From NCBI RefSeq assembly GCF_030409715.1, contig NZ_JAUFQI010000001.1, positions 913,001 through 977,000 of the forward strand: a stretch of 64,000 bases of DNA, in the 5' to 3' direction. Positions within the stretch are counted from its first letter, which is position 1. Each line of letters opens with the position of its first letter. The position numbers were made by a program, and so were the translations under genes. Source of the stretch: Reinekea marina (GTDB lineage Bacteria; Pseudomonadota; Gammaproteobacteria; Pseudomonadales; Natronospirillaceae). The notes below the pieces were generated by a model, which was not told the DNA's origin, made no database searches, and saw only the letters and a list, made by a program, of their open reading frames with translations. Shown here piece after piece: positions 18,550-27,453 of this stretch.

Positions 18550-21114
18550 ATGTCTAAAAATCGGTGGAACCGACTCAACCCTCTTGCAAGAGTTATCGTG
18601 CTGCGCGCTGGTGTGTTCGTAGTATCTATGGCCGTTTTAAGCTATTTAAGTTGGTTCCTCTATTCAACATCTAAGCAGCTCGAAGCCCTTGAGCTCGAAA
18701 ACAACCTCCAAATTTATGCCGAAAGACTGCACTTGCAAATAGACAGTGCGATTGAAAGTGCCGCAATTTTACGATCCTTGGTTATTTCAGGCGATCTTAA
18801 CGAACAGCGATTTTACCCATTAGCAAACGAACTATCGAAACAGATTGAAGGCGTGTTTTCACTGCAATTGGCGCCTAATGGTGTAGTAGAATACGTGTAT
18901 CCCTATGATGAAAACGAAAAGGCTTTAGGCCATAACTTGCTTGAAGATGAGTTGATAGCCTCGATCATTTCTGACTCTATAGCTAAGAAAAAAATTGTTC
19001 TGGACGGGCCCAAGCCGATAATTCAAGGCGGTAAAGGACTGATAGTGCGACTGCCTATTTTTAAGGACAGTCACTTTTGGGGTTTTTCTATTGCCTTACT
19101 TCGCTTTCCAGAAATGCTTGAGCCGGTTAAGTTACACAACTTAATCAAACAAGGTTATCAATACGAATTGTTCAGTATTGACCCGTGGGGAGCATCAACA
19201 AGCTTATTAGATAAACACCAGCGACATGAATTTTCAAAACAACAAACCATACAACTTAGATTATCTGGGCAACAATGGTTGTTGGCTATAAAGCCAGTGA
19301 ACCCGCACATGTTGCTAAAAAACTTAGGTATTTATTTGGTGCTCTCGGCACTATTTTCAGTCTTATTAGTTGAGTTAGTTGCAAAGCGCTATTTATTACA
19401 AATGCATAAAAAGAACTTGCAAAGATTAGTTGATGATAAAACCGATCAGTTAGTCGTTAGAGAGCAGAGTCTAATGCAAGCGCAATCGGTAGCTCAAATT
19501 GGCAGCTGGGAATTCAGTATAGGTTCAGGCTATCGTATCTACTCTGAGCAAGCTCAGCAAATTTTAAACCTTGAAAGCCCTGAGTGTTTCAATAGCGAGT
19601 ATCAAGCGTTGATTTACTCTAAGTATCAACCTCGATTTCAACAAATTTTAAATTATCGGGGAGAAGGGCGCTTAAGTATTGACTATAAAATTCATTTAAA
19701 GACCAATCAGATTTGGATTCGTGAAGTCGTAGAGTACAGTGCTGAAAGAAATAAGCTGGTAGGTACTATTCAAAACATTAGCAAAGAAGTTAAGGATCAA
19801 GAGTTAATTTGGCAACACGCCAATGTTGATACCTTAACGGGGTTGCCAAATGCTCACTACTTGCACAAAAAAATGGTTGACCTGATTTCATTGAAAGCAG
19901 GCACCAACAGAAGTTTCGCGGTACTGGTGGTAGATTTAGATGGTTTTAAACGAGTTAACGACAGTTTAAGTTCTAAAGCGGGCGATGAAATTTTAATTCA
20001 ATTTTCTGATCGCCTTAGCCGCTGCGTTATTAATGAAGGCTTTATTGCTCGATACAGTGCCGATGAATTTGTGATTGTAGCCCCCGATTCCTCTGAGGCC
20101 AGTGCAGCTGAAATCATTCCTGGGTTAATTCAAAAAGAAATGCAGATGCCCTTTAGTGTTACTGAAGGTACTCGTTTCATGACATCGAGTATCGGAATTT
20201 CCTGTTGGCCGGAAGATTCACTCACTGCATTAGGCTTGATTCAGCTTGCCGAAATAGCACTGCACGAAATTAAAGCTAAAGATAGAGGTCTTACTGCACG
20301 ATACCGACCATCGATGCTTGAACGGTCGCAGCAGCAAGCGGCTATAGAAGGGGATTTGCGCCAAGCCATTATAAACAATGAATTGAGTATGGTTTACCAA
20401 CCCATTGTCGATGTGAATACTCACACCGTGGTTTCAATGGAGGCTTTAATCCGTTGGAAGCATCCTGAAAAAGGTTTTATTCCACCCGATCAATTTATTC
20501 CCATTGCAGAATCGTCAGGCATCATGATCTTACTAGGCCGGTGGATCATTAATCAGGTGGCGATAGATTGCCAGTTTTTAAAAGGTACTGAGCTAGAAGG
20601 TGTACGAGTTGCGATTAATATTTCGCGTATTCAATTTGTCGACGACAGTTTCTCGGATTATTTGCAATCGTGTTTAGTAGAGCAGTTCCCGAAAAACCAA
20701 AAGTTGACGCTGGAAGTTACTGAATCAACGCTTCATAACGATGCTGAGCATTCGGTGAATACAGTCAAAGAATTATTGGATGAAAATATCCAGTTTGCAT
20801 TAGATGACTTTGGTACAGGCTACTCTTCATTTATCAGCCTAAAAGAGTTCCACGTTGATAATGTAAAAATAGATCGCTCATTTATCAGCCGCTGCGATGA
20901 AGTAAAAGATGACGAAACCTTAGTGAAAGCCATTATTGAAATGGCGCATACGATGGGCTTTAGCGTGACCGCTGAGGGGGTTGAAAATGAAGCTCAATTA
21001 ATGAAACTACAGGAATTAAAATGTGATTTCATTCAAGGCTATTTTTTCAGTAAGCCCTTGCCAATCGAACAAGTGATCAAGCAAGGGAGCTGGTATGGAG
21101 AGAAGTTAAGTTAG
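18550..21114 (+). CDS. Membrane CHASE-GGDEF-EAL protein, probable c-di-GMP phosphodiesterase
   Basis: This 854-residue signalling protein has a membrane segment at about 13-38 and a periplasmic CHASE-type sensor (about 60-235, with VYPYDENEKALGHNLL). A second membrane segment lies near 255-278, followed by a PAS-like linker (about 300-415), then GGDEF and EAL domains. The GGDEF motif is degenerate (SADEF, residues 503-507), so cyclase activity is unlikely. The EAL site looks complete: MEALIRW (EAL 631-633), INISR, LEVTES, LDDFGTGYSS, VKIDRSFI, AEGVEN and the FIQGYFFSKPL end. It is therefore probably a phosphodiesterase whose GGDEF half may bind GTP as a regulator. The 3' end overlaps the next, convergent gene by 4 bases. 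Confidence 0.9.
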   Translation: MSKNRWNRLNPLARVIVLRAGVFVVSMAVLSYLSWFLYSTSKQLEALELENNLQIYAERLHLQIDSAIESAAILRSLVISGDLNEQRFYPLANELSKQIEGVFSLQLAPNGVVEYVYPYDENEKALGHNLLEDELIASIISDSIAKKKIVLDGPKPIIQGGKGLIVRLPIFKDSHFWGFSIALLRFPEMLEPVKLHNLIKQGYQYELFSIDPWGASTSLLDKHQRHEFSKQQTIQLRLSGQQWLLAIKPVNPHMLLKNLGIYLVLSALFSVLLVELVAKRYLLQMHKKNLQRLVDDKTDQLVVREQSLMQAQSVAQIGSWEFSIGSGYRIYSEQAQQILNLESPECFNSEYQALIYSKYQPRFQQILNYRGEGRLSIDYKIHLKTNQIWIREVVEYSAERNKLVGTIQNISKEVKDQELIWQHANVDTLTGLPNAHYLHKKMVDLISLKAGTNRSFAVLVVDLDGFKRVNDSLSSKAGDEILIQFSDRLSRCVINEGFIARYSADEFVIVAPDSSEASAAEIIPGLIQKEMQMPFSVTEGTRFMTSSIGISCWPEDSLTALGLIQLAEIALHEIKAKDRGLTARYRPSMLERSQQQAAIEGDLRQAIINNELSMVYQPIVDVNTHTVVSMEALIRWKHPEKGFIPPDQFIPIAESSGIMILLGRWIINQVAIDCQFLKGTELEGVRVAINISRIQFVDDSFSDYLQSCLVEQFPKNQKLTLEVTESTLHNDAEHSVNTVKELLDENIQFALDDFGTGYSSFISLKEFHVDNVKIDRSFISRCDEVKDDETLVKAIIEMAHTMGFSVTAEGVENEAQLMKLQELKCDFIQGYFFSKPLPIEQVIKQGSWYGEKLS

Positions 21115-22001
21115 TTCCAAGGATCCATTTCCATAATGGAAGGTTTAGGGATTTCTTTTAAATCAATATCCGTTGTTATATTTGCACCGTTGTTTTCTTT
21201 TTCGGCTAACAGTAATGTAATGAATTCTTCGAAGTATCCTTTTTCTTCACTAGGTATTGATGATGCAAATGAAAACCCGGTATGCTCGCTTGTAAATGGA
21301 TAGGTCAAAATTTCTTTCCCTTCAGTAGGGGTGTCAATTTTAGCTAAAATTTTTGATTCATCTTCCGCAACTAATTCAAACTCAGAATAAGCGTCACTAT
21401 TGGAGTCCCCGTGGCAGCTTAGGCAATAGTCACCTAGGATTGCGTTGATGTATGTATTGTAATAAGTAAAACTTGATATCGTTCCAGGAACTGCAATATC
21501 TTCGTACAAGAATTCATAGTTTCTAGTAGTACCATTAGGTTGGACAACTTGGAGCTCAAGTTGGAAGTTGTACAAGCCAGGGTCTGAAATATTTAAGCGG
21601 TAATCAGTTCCAGTATCAGTATCATAAAAAAAAGAGGTGTCTAAACTGGTACGTCCATTTTGTAAAAAGTCAGGGGTACCAGAGTCTCCGTTCGGCATGA
21701 ACTTTCGACTTGATGTTCCTTGATTATATGTAAAGCTGGCACTGCTCGTTGCGATTTTATTGAGCTCCGTAAAATCTATCGACACATAGGCTTCCCAGTC
21801 TTCAATATCATCTTCTGTGTTTGCATCGGTATCGTTATAGACAACCGTTAGCTCTGGCTGAGACACCACATCGACTTTTTCCCAAGTATCCATTGGATCC
21901 CAATGGCTATCACCATAGCGACTGTTAGTTTCGGGTCCACAAGCCGTCATAGCTGCGGTCGTTAGGAAGATAAGCGGGTAGGCACTTTTTATATACAGCA
22001 T
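21111..22001 (-). CDS. Lipoprotein with a CXXCH haem-c type motif
   Basis: This 296-residue protein has a lipobox MTAC (acylated Cys21), so it is probably anchored to the outer membrane. After an acidic linker there is an all-beta region (about 50-175). A CLSCH motif follows (Cys193, Cys196, His197) within LGDYCLSCHGDS, the form expected for covalent haem c attachment. A hydrophobic/aromatic C-terminal part includes FTSEHTGFSF. The layout (lipobox, Asp-rich linker, beta domain, Cys-His motif) is the same as in the lipoprotein at 14673-15416, though the sequences are diverged. No named family is recognised, and the electron-transfer role is inference. Confidence 0.72.
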   Translation of the reverse strand: MLYIKSAYPLIFLTTAAMTACGPETNSRYGDSHWDPMDTWEKVDVVSQPELTVVYNDTDANTEDDIEDWEAYVSIDFTELNKIATSSASFTYNQGTSSRKFMPNGDSGTPDFLQNGRTSLDTSFFYDTDTGTDYRLNISDPGLYNFQLELQVVQPNGTTRNYEFLYEDIAVPGTISSFTYYNTYINAILGDYCLSCHGDSNSDAYSEFELVAEDESKILAKIDTPTEGKEILTYPFTSEHTGFSFASSIPSEEKGYFEEFITLLLAEKENNGANITTDIDLKEIPKPSIMEMDPWN

Positions 22002-22377
22002 AGTGGCGTTTTTTTAGTCAATTAATGAGTACTCACCATTCTATGAGAGTTGAAGTCGTTATAAATTGAACTTGATCGCGAAATTGAACCTAAAACCAAC
22101 GAGGGATGTGACCAAAAGGGTCAGTCTTCAGAATTACTAGGTACTTTGAACAGGCAAATGAGCAACTAACTAGGGCAAAGAAAATAACGAAGAAAGGAAC
22201 CTGAAAAACATTCACAGAATCTGTGGATAACTTTGGGTATAACCCTTGAGCACTTTATTCAAACGCCCGTAGATACGGGCTTAGTGCTCATTGGCGATTT
22301 TTCGCTCCATTGCTATGCAGCCCCCTGCCTATAAGGGGGTTGAAAGAAAGGCAAGCTTTTTTTTAAGGATTATAGGC
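22002..22377. other. Gene-free region with strong hairpins upstream of nrdR
   Basis: No convincing coding sequence is seen here. Two structures stand out. One is a nested stem, with outer arms GAGCACT (22248-22254) and AGTGCTC (22283-22289) enclosing inner arms GCCCGT (22265-22270) and ACGGGC (22275-22280). The other is a hairpin CCCCCT (22321-22326) with AGGGGG (22334-22339), followed by a run of eight T at 22357-22364. A single DnaA-box-like TGTGGATAA lies at 22222-22230. A small RNA or an upstream terminator is possible; I do not match it to a known RNA family. Confidence 0.4.
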
Positions 22378-22407
22378 TTGACATTGGCGAATTTCGGGCA
22401 ATATCTA
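22378..22407 (+). promoter_or_regulatory. Candidate sigma-70 promoter for the nrdR-rib operon
   Basis: A consensus -35 TTGACA (22378-22383) is followed after 18 bases by TATCTA (22402-22407), a moderate -10. This implies a leader of about 140 bases before nrdR. The leader contains a GTAAAA/TTTTAC stem followed by a run of seven T, which could attenuate transcription. No FMN riboswitch pattern is evident. Confidence 0.5.
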
Positions 22408-22550
22408 ATGTGTGAATAACCAACTGCCGTGGAACACCTTTTTTTATCGGCCGCGGTAAAAGTCAAGAAGATTTTTACTGTTTTTTTAGCTTCTTTAAGC
22501 ATTTCACATTACACTCTGGCGCTGTTCGAGATATAAGAGAGATACGCCCT

Positions 22551-23006
22551 ATGCATTGCCCATTTTGCAACGCGCAAGACACCAAAGTCATCGATTCCAG
22601 ATTAGTTGCAGAAGGTGACCAGGTGCGACGTCGCCGTGAGTGTGTATCTTGCGGAGAACGTTACACCACCTATGAAACGGCCGAGCTAGTTATGCCTAAA
22701 ATTATAAAGCATAACGGTAATCGTGAATCTTTTGATGAGGATAAACTAAGAGCTGGATTACAACGCGCCCTAGAGAAACGCCCTGTATCGGTTGAAAGCG
22801 TAGAAGCGTCATTAATGCGAATCAAGCAAGCCTTAAGGGCAACAGGCGAGCGCGAGTTAGCCTCGCGGAAATTGGGTGATTTCGTCATGGATGAATTAAA
22901 AGATTTAGACCAAGTGGCCTATGTTCGATTTGCGTCGGTTTATCGCAGCTTCCAAGACTTGAGCGAATTTCGCAGTGAAATCGATCGGTTGGAGAGCCAA
23001 GAATAG
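22551..23006 (+). CDS. nrdR: Transcriptional repressor NrdR
   Basis: This 151-residue repressor of ribonucleotide reductase genes has an N-terminal zinc ribbon (MHCPFC near the start, [12 protein letters not shown] near 31-42) and an ATP-cone domain (about 46-136) that senses ATP/dATP. Length is typical. It is the first gene of a run with ribD, ribBX, ribH and nusB, as in many Proteobacteria. ribD starts directly after its stop codon. No NrdR-box pair was noticed upstream. Confidence 0.96.
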   Translation: MHCPFCNAQDTKVIDSRLVAEGDQVRRRRECVSCGERYTTYETAELVMPKIIKHNGNRESFDEDKLRAGLQRALEKRPVSVESVEASLMRIKQALRATGERELASRKLGDFVMDELKDLDQVAYVRFASVYRSFQDLSEFRSEIDRLESQE

Positions 23007-24104
23007 ATGTCAGTTGGCAATAAAGATGCATTTTGGATGGCCAAAGCGATTGGTTTGGCTAAAAAAGGCCGTTTTACCACCACACCGAACCCAAATGTTG
23101 GCTGCGTTATTGTTAAGAATGGTGAAATAATTGGTCAGGGCTACCACTATAAAGCAGGGGAGCCGCATGCGGAGGTGCATGCCTTGGCTGAAGCAGGCAA
23201 AAACGCGCAAGGTGCAACGGCTTACGTAACGTTAGAACCCTGCAGTCATACAGGCAAAACCCCGCCATGTGCGCAAGCATTAATTGAAGCCAAGGTCGCA
23301 AGAGTAGTCTGCGCGATGACCGACCCTAATCCGCAAGTGGCCGGGTCGGGTTTCAATCAGTTAAAGTCTCAAGGAATTGAGGTGGAAGTCGGCGTTCTTG
23401 CTGGCGAAGCTGAAGCGATCAATCGAGGATTTTTAAAGAGAATGAGGGCTAAAAGCCCTTTCGTTCAGGTTAAAATGGCCTCCAGTCTTGATGGTGGAAC
23501 CGCCATGGCGAATGGCGAAAGCCAGTGGATTACTGGGCGTGAGGCACGTCAAGACGTTCAGCGCTACCGAGCGCAAGCGTGCGCTATCGTAACAGGGGTG
23601 GGGACCGTGCAGGCAGATGATCCGAGCCTGAATGTTCGCCTAACCGGTGATTCTCGGCAACCCGATAGAATTATCCTCGACTCAACACTCACCACGCCAT
23701 TTACGGCAAACCTGTTTACCTTGCCCGGTAAAACCATCATCGTTCACAGCAGTCAGAGCAGTGAACGAATTGCATCTTTTAAGGCTAAAGATCTGGAACT
23801 GGTGTATTTGCCTCAATCTAACGGTAAAAGAGGAGTCTCACTGGAGGCTTTTATGACCTGGGCTGGTGAGCGTTACAATCATTTGTGGGTTGAGGCCGGT
23901 GCAACGTTAGCGGGTGCTTTTATCACTGAACATTATGCTGATGAAGTGGTATTATACCAAGCGCCTGTTTTCTTGGGTGCGACGGCACGGCCAGTCATCA
24001 AAGAAGAACTTGCAAACCTAGCGGATAAGCTACAATTCAAAGTACTTGATCAGCGGTTTGTGGGCCAAGATGTGCGCTGGGTGTTAAAGCCCATTGCTCA
24101 GTAA
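23007..24104 (+). CDS. ribD: Bifunctional riboflavin deaminase/reductase RibD
   Basis: This 365-residue enzyme performs the second and third steps of riboflavin synthesis. The N-terminal deaminase domain has the zinc motif HAEVHAL (about 49-55) and the PCSHTGKTPPC cysteines. The C-terminal reductase domain (about 148-365) carries KMASSLDGGTA and ESQWITG. The ATG follows the nrdR stop immediately, so the two genes are coupled. In most relatives ribE follows ribD, but here 89 non-coding bases lead to the ribBA-type gene. Confidence 0.95.
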   Translation: MSVGNKDAFWMAKAIGLAKKGRFTTTPNPNVGCVIVKNGEIIGQGYHYKAGEPHAEVHALAEAGKNAQGATAYVTLEPCSHTGKTPPCAQALIEAKVARVVCAMTDPNPQVAGSGFNQLKSQGIEVEVGVLAGEAEAINRGFLKRMRAKSPFVQVKMASSLDGGTAMANGESQWITGREARQDVQRYRAQACAIVTGVGTVQADDPSLNVRLTGDSRQPDRIILDSTLTTPFTANLFTLPGKTIIVHSSQSSERIASFKAKDLELVYLPQSNGKRGVSLEAFMTWAGERYNHLWVEAGATLAGAFITEHYADEVVLYQAPVFLGATARPVIKEELANLADKLQFKVLDQRFVGQDVRWVLKPIAQ

Positions 24105-24193
24105 AAATCTTGAATTTATCGAATTCGGCCACACTATTTGGCTGATAAATCGCAACAAATCATCAGGTCCATCACGCATTTAAGAGGCTTTTT

Positions 24194-25309
24194 GTGGCTT
24201 TAAATAGTATTGAAGAAATTATTGAAGATATTCGCCACGGCAAAATGGTGATTTTGCTCGATGACGAAGATCGTGAAAACGAAGGCGACCTAATCGTCGC
24301 GGCCGAAAAGGTGACTCCAGAAATCATTAATTTTATGGCTACCAAAGCGCGTGGCCTTATTTGCTTAACCCTAACAGGTGAGCGATGTGATTTCTTAGGA
24401 TTACCGCCAATGGTTAAAAGTAATCAGGCCGCCCATAGCACGCCTTTTACTGTATCTATTGAGGCATCCGAAGGTGTGACAACGGGAATATCGGCGGCCG
24501 ACCGTGCTAAAACGATTTTAGACGCGGTCAATCCGCAGGGCAAACCCGAAGACATCGTACAACCGGGTCATATTTTCCCGCTGCGAGCCCAACCTGGTGG
24601 CGTGCTCAGTCGTGCTGGCCACACTGAAGCGGGTTGTGATTTGGCGAGAATGGCGGGGTTGTTACCTGCGGCGGCGATCGTTGAAATTATGAACGATGAT
24701 GGAACCATGGCACGCTTGCCCGATTTAATTCCGTTTGCGAAAGAACATGGACTTAAAATAGGTACCATTGCTGACTTAATTCACTACCGAATTCTCAATG
24801 AACGCACCATCGAAGAAGTTAAAACACAAACCTTAGAAACCAAAGCGGGAGTGTTTGAAGTTAAGGCCTATCAAGATCATTTGTCGGGCGGTACGCACTT
24901 AGCGCTTACAAAAGGTGCGCCTTTTAAAGCGGAAGATCCTACCTTAGTTCGAGTGCACGTGACTTCTACCTTGAAAGATTTGTTGGGCGTTAAAAGCGAC
25001 GAGCACAAAAGTTGGTCTTTAGAAGCTGCTTTAGAGCAAGTGAGTGCAGAAGGTGCTGGGGTGGTGGTATTGCTCGATGTTCAGGAATCTGTCGATATCG
25101 AAACTGAAATGCAGCTAGCGTCAGGTAGTGCCAATAAACAGAAGAACCCGAATGTCGATAAATACGGCACCTATAATACGGTGGGTACCGGGTCTCAAAT
25201 TTTAAGGGAGCTTGGCATTGGTAAAATGCGACTAATGAGTTCTCCGATTCGTTTTGGCGGAATTTCAGGGTTCGACCTTGAAGTCGTCGAATACATAGAA
25301 CCGAAATAA
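24194..25309 (+). CDS. ribB: 3,4-dihydroxy-2-butanone-4-phosphate synthase with degenerate GTP cyclohydrolase II half (RibBX type)
   Basis: This is a 371-residue protein starting at GTG. The N-terminal half (about 1-200) is a full DHBP synthase, with [26 protein letters not shown] and [17 protein letters not shown]. The C-terminal half has the GTP cyclohydrolase II fold outline but lacks the zinc cysteines (no C-D-C-G) and the RQEGRGIGL segment. Instead it reads [20 protein letters not shown] and [11 protein letters not shown]. It therefore most likely supplies only the RibB activity, like the RibBX proteins known in Proteobacteria. A separate ribA is expected elsewhere in the genome. Confidence 0.88.
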   Translation: MALNSIEEIIEDIRHGKMVILLDDEDRENEGDLIVAAEKVTPEIINFMATKARGLICLTLTGERCDFLGLPPMVKSNQAAHSTPFTVSIEASEGVTTGISAADRAKTILDAVNPQGKPEDIVQPGHIFPLRAQPGGVLSRAGHTEAGCDLARMAGLLPAAAIVEIMNDDGTMARLPDLIPFAKEHGLKIGTIADLIHYRILNERTIEEVKTQTLETKAGVFEVKAYQDHLSGGTHLALTKGAPFKAEDPTLVRVHVTSTLKDLLGVKSDEHKSWSLEAALEQVSAEGAGVVVLLDVQESVDIETEMQLASGSANKQKNPNVDKYGTYNTVGTGSQILRELGIGKMRLMSSPIRFGGISGFDLEVVEYIEPK

Positions 25310-25357
25310 TATAACGTTGGGCGTAAATGCGCCTTACGACCAATATAGGATTAGAAA

Positions 25358-25846
25358 ATGTCTATTAAAGTAATTGAAGGTGATTTCTCTGCAAACCAAG
25401 GGCAATACGCTATTGTGGTGACGCGTTGGAATAGTTTTGTTGTTGATCATTTGCAGGCGGGTGCCATTGATGCGCTTAAGCGTCATGGTATAAAAGAAGA
25501 TCAAATCACAATTGTTAAAGCACCGGGTGCTTATGAGTTGCCGCTAGTGTGTCAACGCCTAGCAGATAAAGGCGATTATGATGCCATTATTGCTTTGGGC
25601 GCGGTAATTCGAGGTGGAACACCTCACTTTGATTATGTGGCGGGTGAAGCCGCAGGTGGTTTAAACAGTGTTGCGTTAACTATGGATATTCCGGTTGTGT
25701 TTGGCGTATTAACGGTTGATTCAATTGAGCAAGCCATTGAGCGCAGTGGTACCAAAGCGGGTAACAAAGGTGCAGAAGCCGCTGAAGTGGCCTTAGAAAT
25801 GGTAAATCTTTGTGAAAACATTGGCCGTCCCGTGGTGGAGCAATAA
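25358..25846 (+). CDS. ribH: 6,7-dimethyl-8-ribityllumazine synthase
   Basis: This 162-residue lumazine synthase performs the penultimate step of riboflavin synthesis and usually assembles into oligomers. Motifs are [24 protein letters not shown], the catalytic/phosphate segment [16 protein letters not shown], and [13 protein letters not shown]. It begins 48 bases after ribBX with an AGGA-type ribosome site and is followed directly by nusB (TAA-ATG). Its product needs riboflavin synthase (RibE), which is not in the window. Confidence 0.96.
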   Translation: MSIKVIEGDFSANQGQYAIVVTRWNSFVVDHLQAGAIDALKRHGIKEDQITIVKAPGAYELPLVCQRLADKGDYDAIIALGAVIRGGTPHFDYVAGEAAGGLNSVALTMDIPVVFGVLTVDSIEQAIERSGTKAGNKGAEAAEVALEMVNLCENIGRPVVEQ

Positions 25847-26290
25847 ATGACCAATCAAAAACCTAACGCAAACCAGCGTCGTAAAGCACGTAAATTGGCT
25901 TTGCAGGCTTTGTATCAGTGGCATGTAGCTGAGTCTCCTATTCATCAAATTGAGGCTGAGTTTTTAGTCGACAATGATATGAGTAAGGTCGATAAAGAGT
26001 ATTTTTGCGATGTACTGCGTGGCGTTCCCGCACGTAAATCAGAGCTCGATGAGCACATTGAGAAGTACATTGATCGTAACTTGAAAGACTTAACGCCAGT
26101 TGAGTTAGCCATTTTACGCATGGGTACCTTTGAACTAGTGTCTCGCATTGATGTGCCTTACAAGGTTATCATCAACGAAGGCGTAGAGCTTTCAAAAGCC
26201 TTCGGGGCGAATGAAGCTCACCGCTTCGTCAACGGCATCCTAGACAAACTAGCCCAAGACCTACGCATCGCCGAAGTTAAGGCGAAGTAA
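25847..26290 (+). CDS. nusB: Transcription antitermination protein NusB
   Basis: This 147-residue all-helical RNA-binding protein works with NusE (S10) at boxA in rRNA antitermination. The sequence follows the family: [15 protein letters not shown] at the N-terminus, [16 protein letters not shown] in the middle, and [28 protein letters not shown] at the C-terminus. It starts immediately after the ribH stop. In many gammaproteobacteria thiL and pgpA follow; here a tandem repeat region follows instead. Confidence 0.96.
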   Translation: MTNQKPNANQRRKARKLALQALYQWHVAESPIHQIEAEFLVDNDMSKVDKEYFCDVLRGVPARKSELDEHIEKYIDRNLKDLTPVELAILRMGTFELVSRIDVPYKVIINEGVELSKAFGANEAHRFVNGILDKLAQDLRIAEVKAK

Positions 26291-26391
26291 GGGCGTGAAC
26301 GGTGCCTTTTGGGCATCCGCTTGCTGCGGGCTACGAGCTGCGGGTTTAACCACTTCCGCTTGTGGCCTCTGCTGTTAAGTGTTTTGTCTCT
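26291..26391 (+). other. Non-coding segment after nusB with an inverted copy of the repeat start
   Basis: No gene is seen. A stretch at about 26327-26346 (GCGGGCTACGAGCTGCGGGT) is the reverse complement, with one mismatch, of the first 20 bases of the 354-bp repeats that follow. Small hairpins (GGTGCC with GGCATC; CCAC with GTGG) are also present. The inverted copy could pair with the repeat start in the transcript and act as a terminator for the rib-nusB operon. Confidence 0.45.
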
Positions 26392-27453
26392 ACCCGCGGC
26401 TCGAAGCCCGCAGCCTAAAACAGTGGCTATTCCCGCTTTGGCGGCGGGTTCCACTTCCGTGGGTCGCTGTTCGCGCATCCAGTACCGCTAAACTTCGGCA
26501 TCCATGCCTCAGATGCCCACTCCAGCGAAACCCACCACCAAAGCTAACCATCAGCTCTAAGTTCAAGTAGGTGTGTTCGTAGCAAAGCGAAGACACGAAG
26601 TAGGGTGCCACGAGTCAGGCTTTTGGGCTCCGGTATTAATTTAAGCCGTTCATAACAACTCGCTGCGCTCAAACAGTCATTCACTTTTAAATTAACACCC
26701 TCACCCAAGCCCAACTCTAATGCTGCTGTAAAATGTTTTAGTCAAACCCGCAGCTCGAAGCCCGCAGCCTAAAACAGTGGCTATTCCCGCTTTGGCGGCG
26801 CGTTCCACTTCCGCGGGTCGCTGTTCGCGCATCCAGTACCGCTAAACTTCGGCATCCATGCCTCAGATGCCCACTCCAGCGAAACCCACCACCAAAGCTA
26901 ACCATCAGCTCTAAGTTCAAGTAGGTGTGTTCGTAGCAAAGCGAAGACACGAAGTAGGGTGCCACAAGTCAGGCTTTTGGGCTCCGGTATTAATTTAAGC
27001 CGTTCATAACAACTCGCTGCGCTCAAACAGTCATTCACTTTTAAATTAACACCCTCACCCAAGCCCAACTCTAATGCTGCTGTAAAATGTTTTAGTCAAA
27101 CCCGCAGCTCGAAGCCCGCAGCCTAAAACAGTGGCTATTCCCGCTTTGGCGGCGCGTTCCACTTCCGCGGGTCGCTGTTCGCGCATCCAGTACCGCTAAA
27201 CTTCGGCATCCATGCCTCAGATGCCCACTCCAGCGAAACCCACCACCAAAGCTAACCATCAGCTCTAAGTTCAAGTAGGTGTGTTCGTAGCAAAGCGAAG
27301 ACACGAAGTAGGGTGCCACGAGTCAGGCTTTTGGGCTCCGGTATTAATTTAAGCCGTTCATATCAACTCGCTGCGCTCAAACAGTCATTCACTTTTAAAT
27401 TAACCCCCTCACCCAAGCCCAACTCTAATACAGCTTTTAAGTGTTTTGACCTT
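26392..27453. repeat. Three tandem copies of a 354-bp non-coding repeat
   Basis: Units begin at 26392, 26746 and 27100 with ACCCGC[GA]GCTCGAAG, giving a spacing of exactly 354 bases each time. By eye the units differ at only a handful of positions, for example GGCGGCGGG versus GGCGGCGCG and CATAACAAC versus CATATCAAC. Each unit contains CCGC/GCGG hairpins and an imperfect inverted repeat, GGTATTAATTTAA with TTAAATTAACACC, flanking about 42 bases. The end of the third unit differs from the ends of the first two and resembles the sequence just before the first unit. Small reading frames recur once per unit on the - strand but lack start signals, so the array is treated as non-coding. Confidence 0.92.

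Noticed and set aside
22222-22230. Replication origin suggested by a DnaA box
   Set aside because: Only one box is present, with no dnaA, dnaN, gidA or rnpA nearby and no AT-rich 13-mers.
24105-24193. FMN riboswitch before the ribBA-type gene
   Set aside because: The gap is too short and the conserved RFN-element segments are absent; nothing similar is upstream of ribH or nrdR either.
26390-27319. Three near-identical small - strand reading frames (73-75 codons), one per 354-bp unit
   Set aside because: They follow from the repeat itself, have no ribosome site and no recognisable protein features; the repeat is better read as non-coding.
26392-27453. Integron attC cassette array
   Set aside because: Each unit has an inverted repeat, but there is no cassette gene, no clear GTTRRRY core site and no integrase in view.
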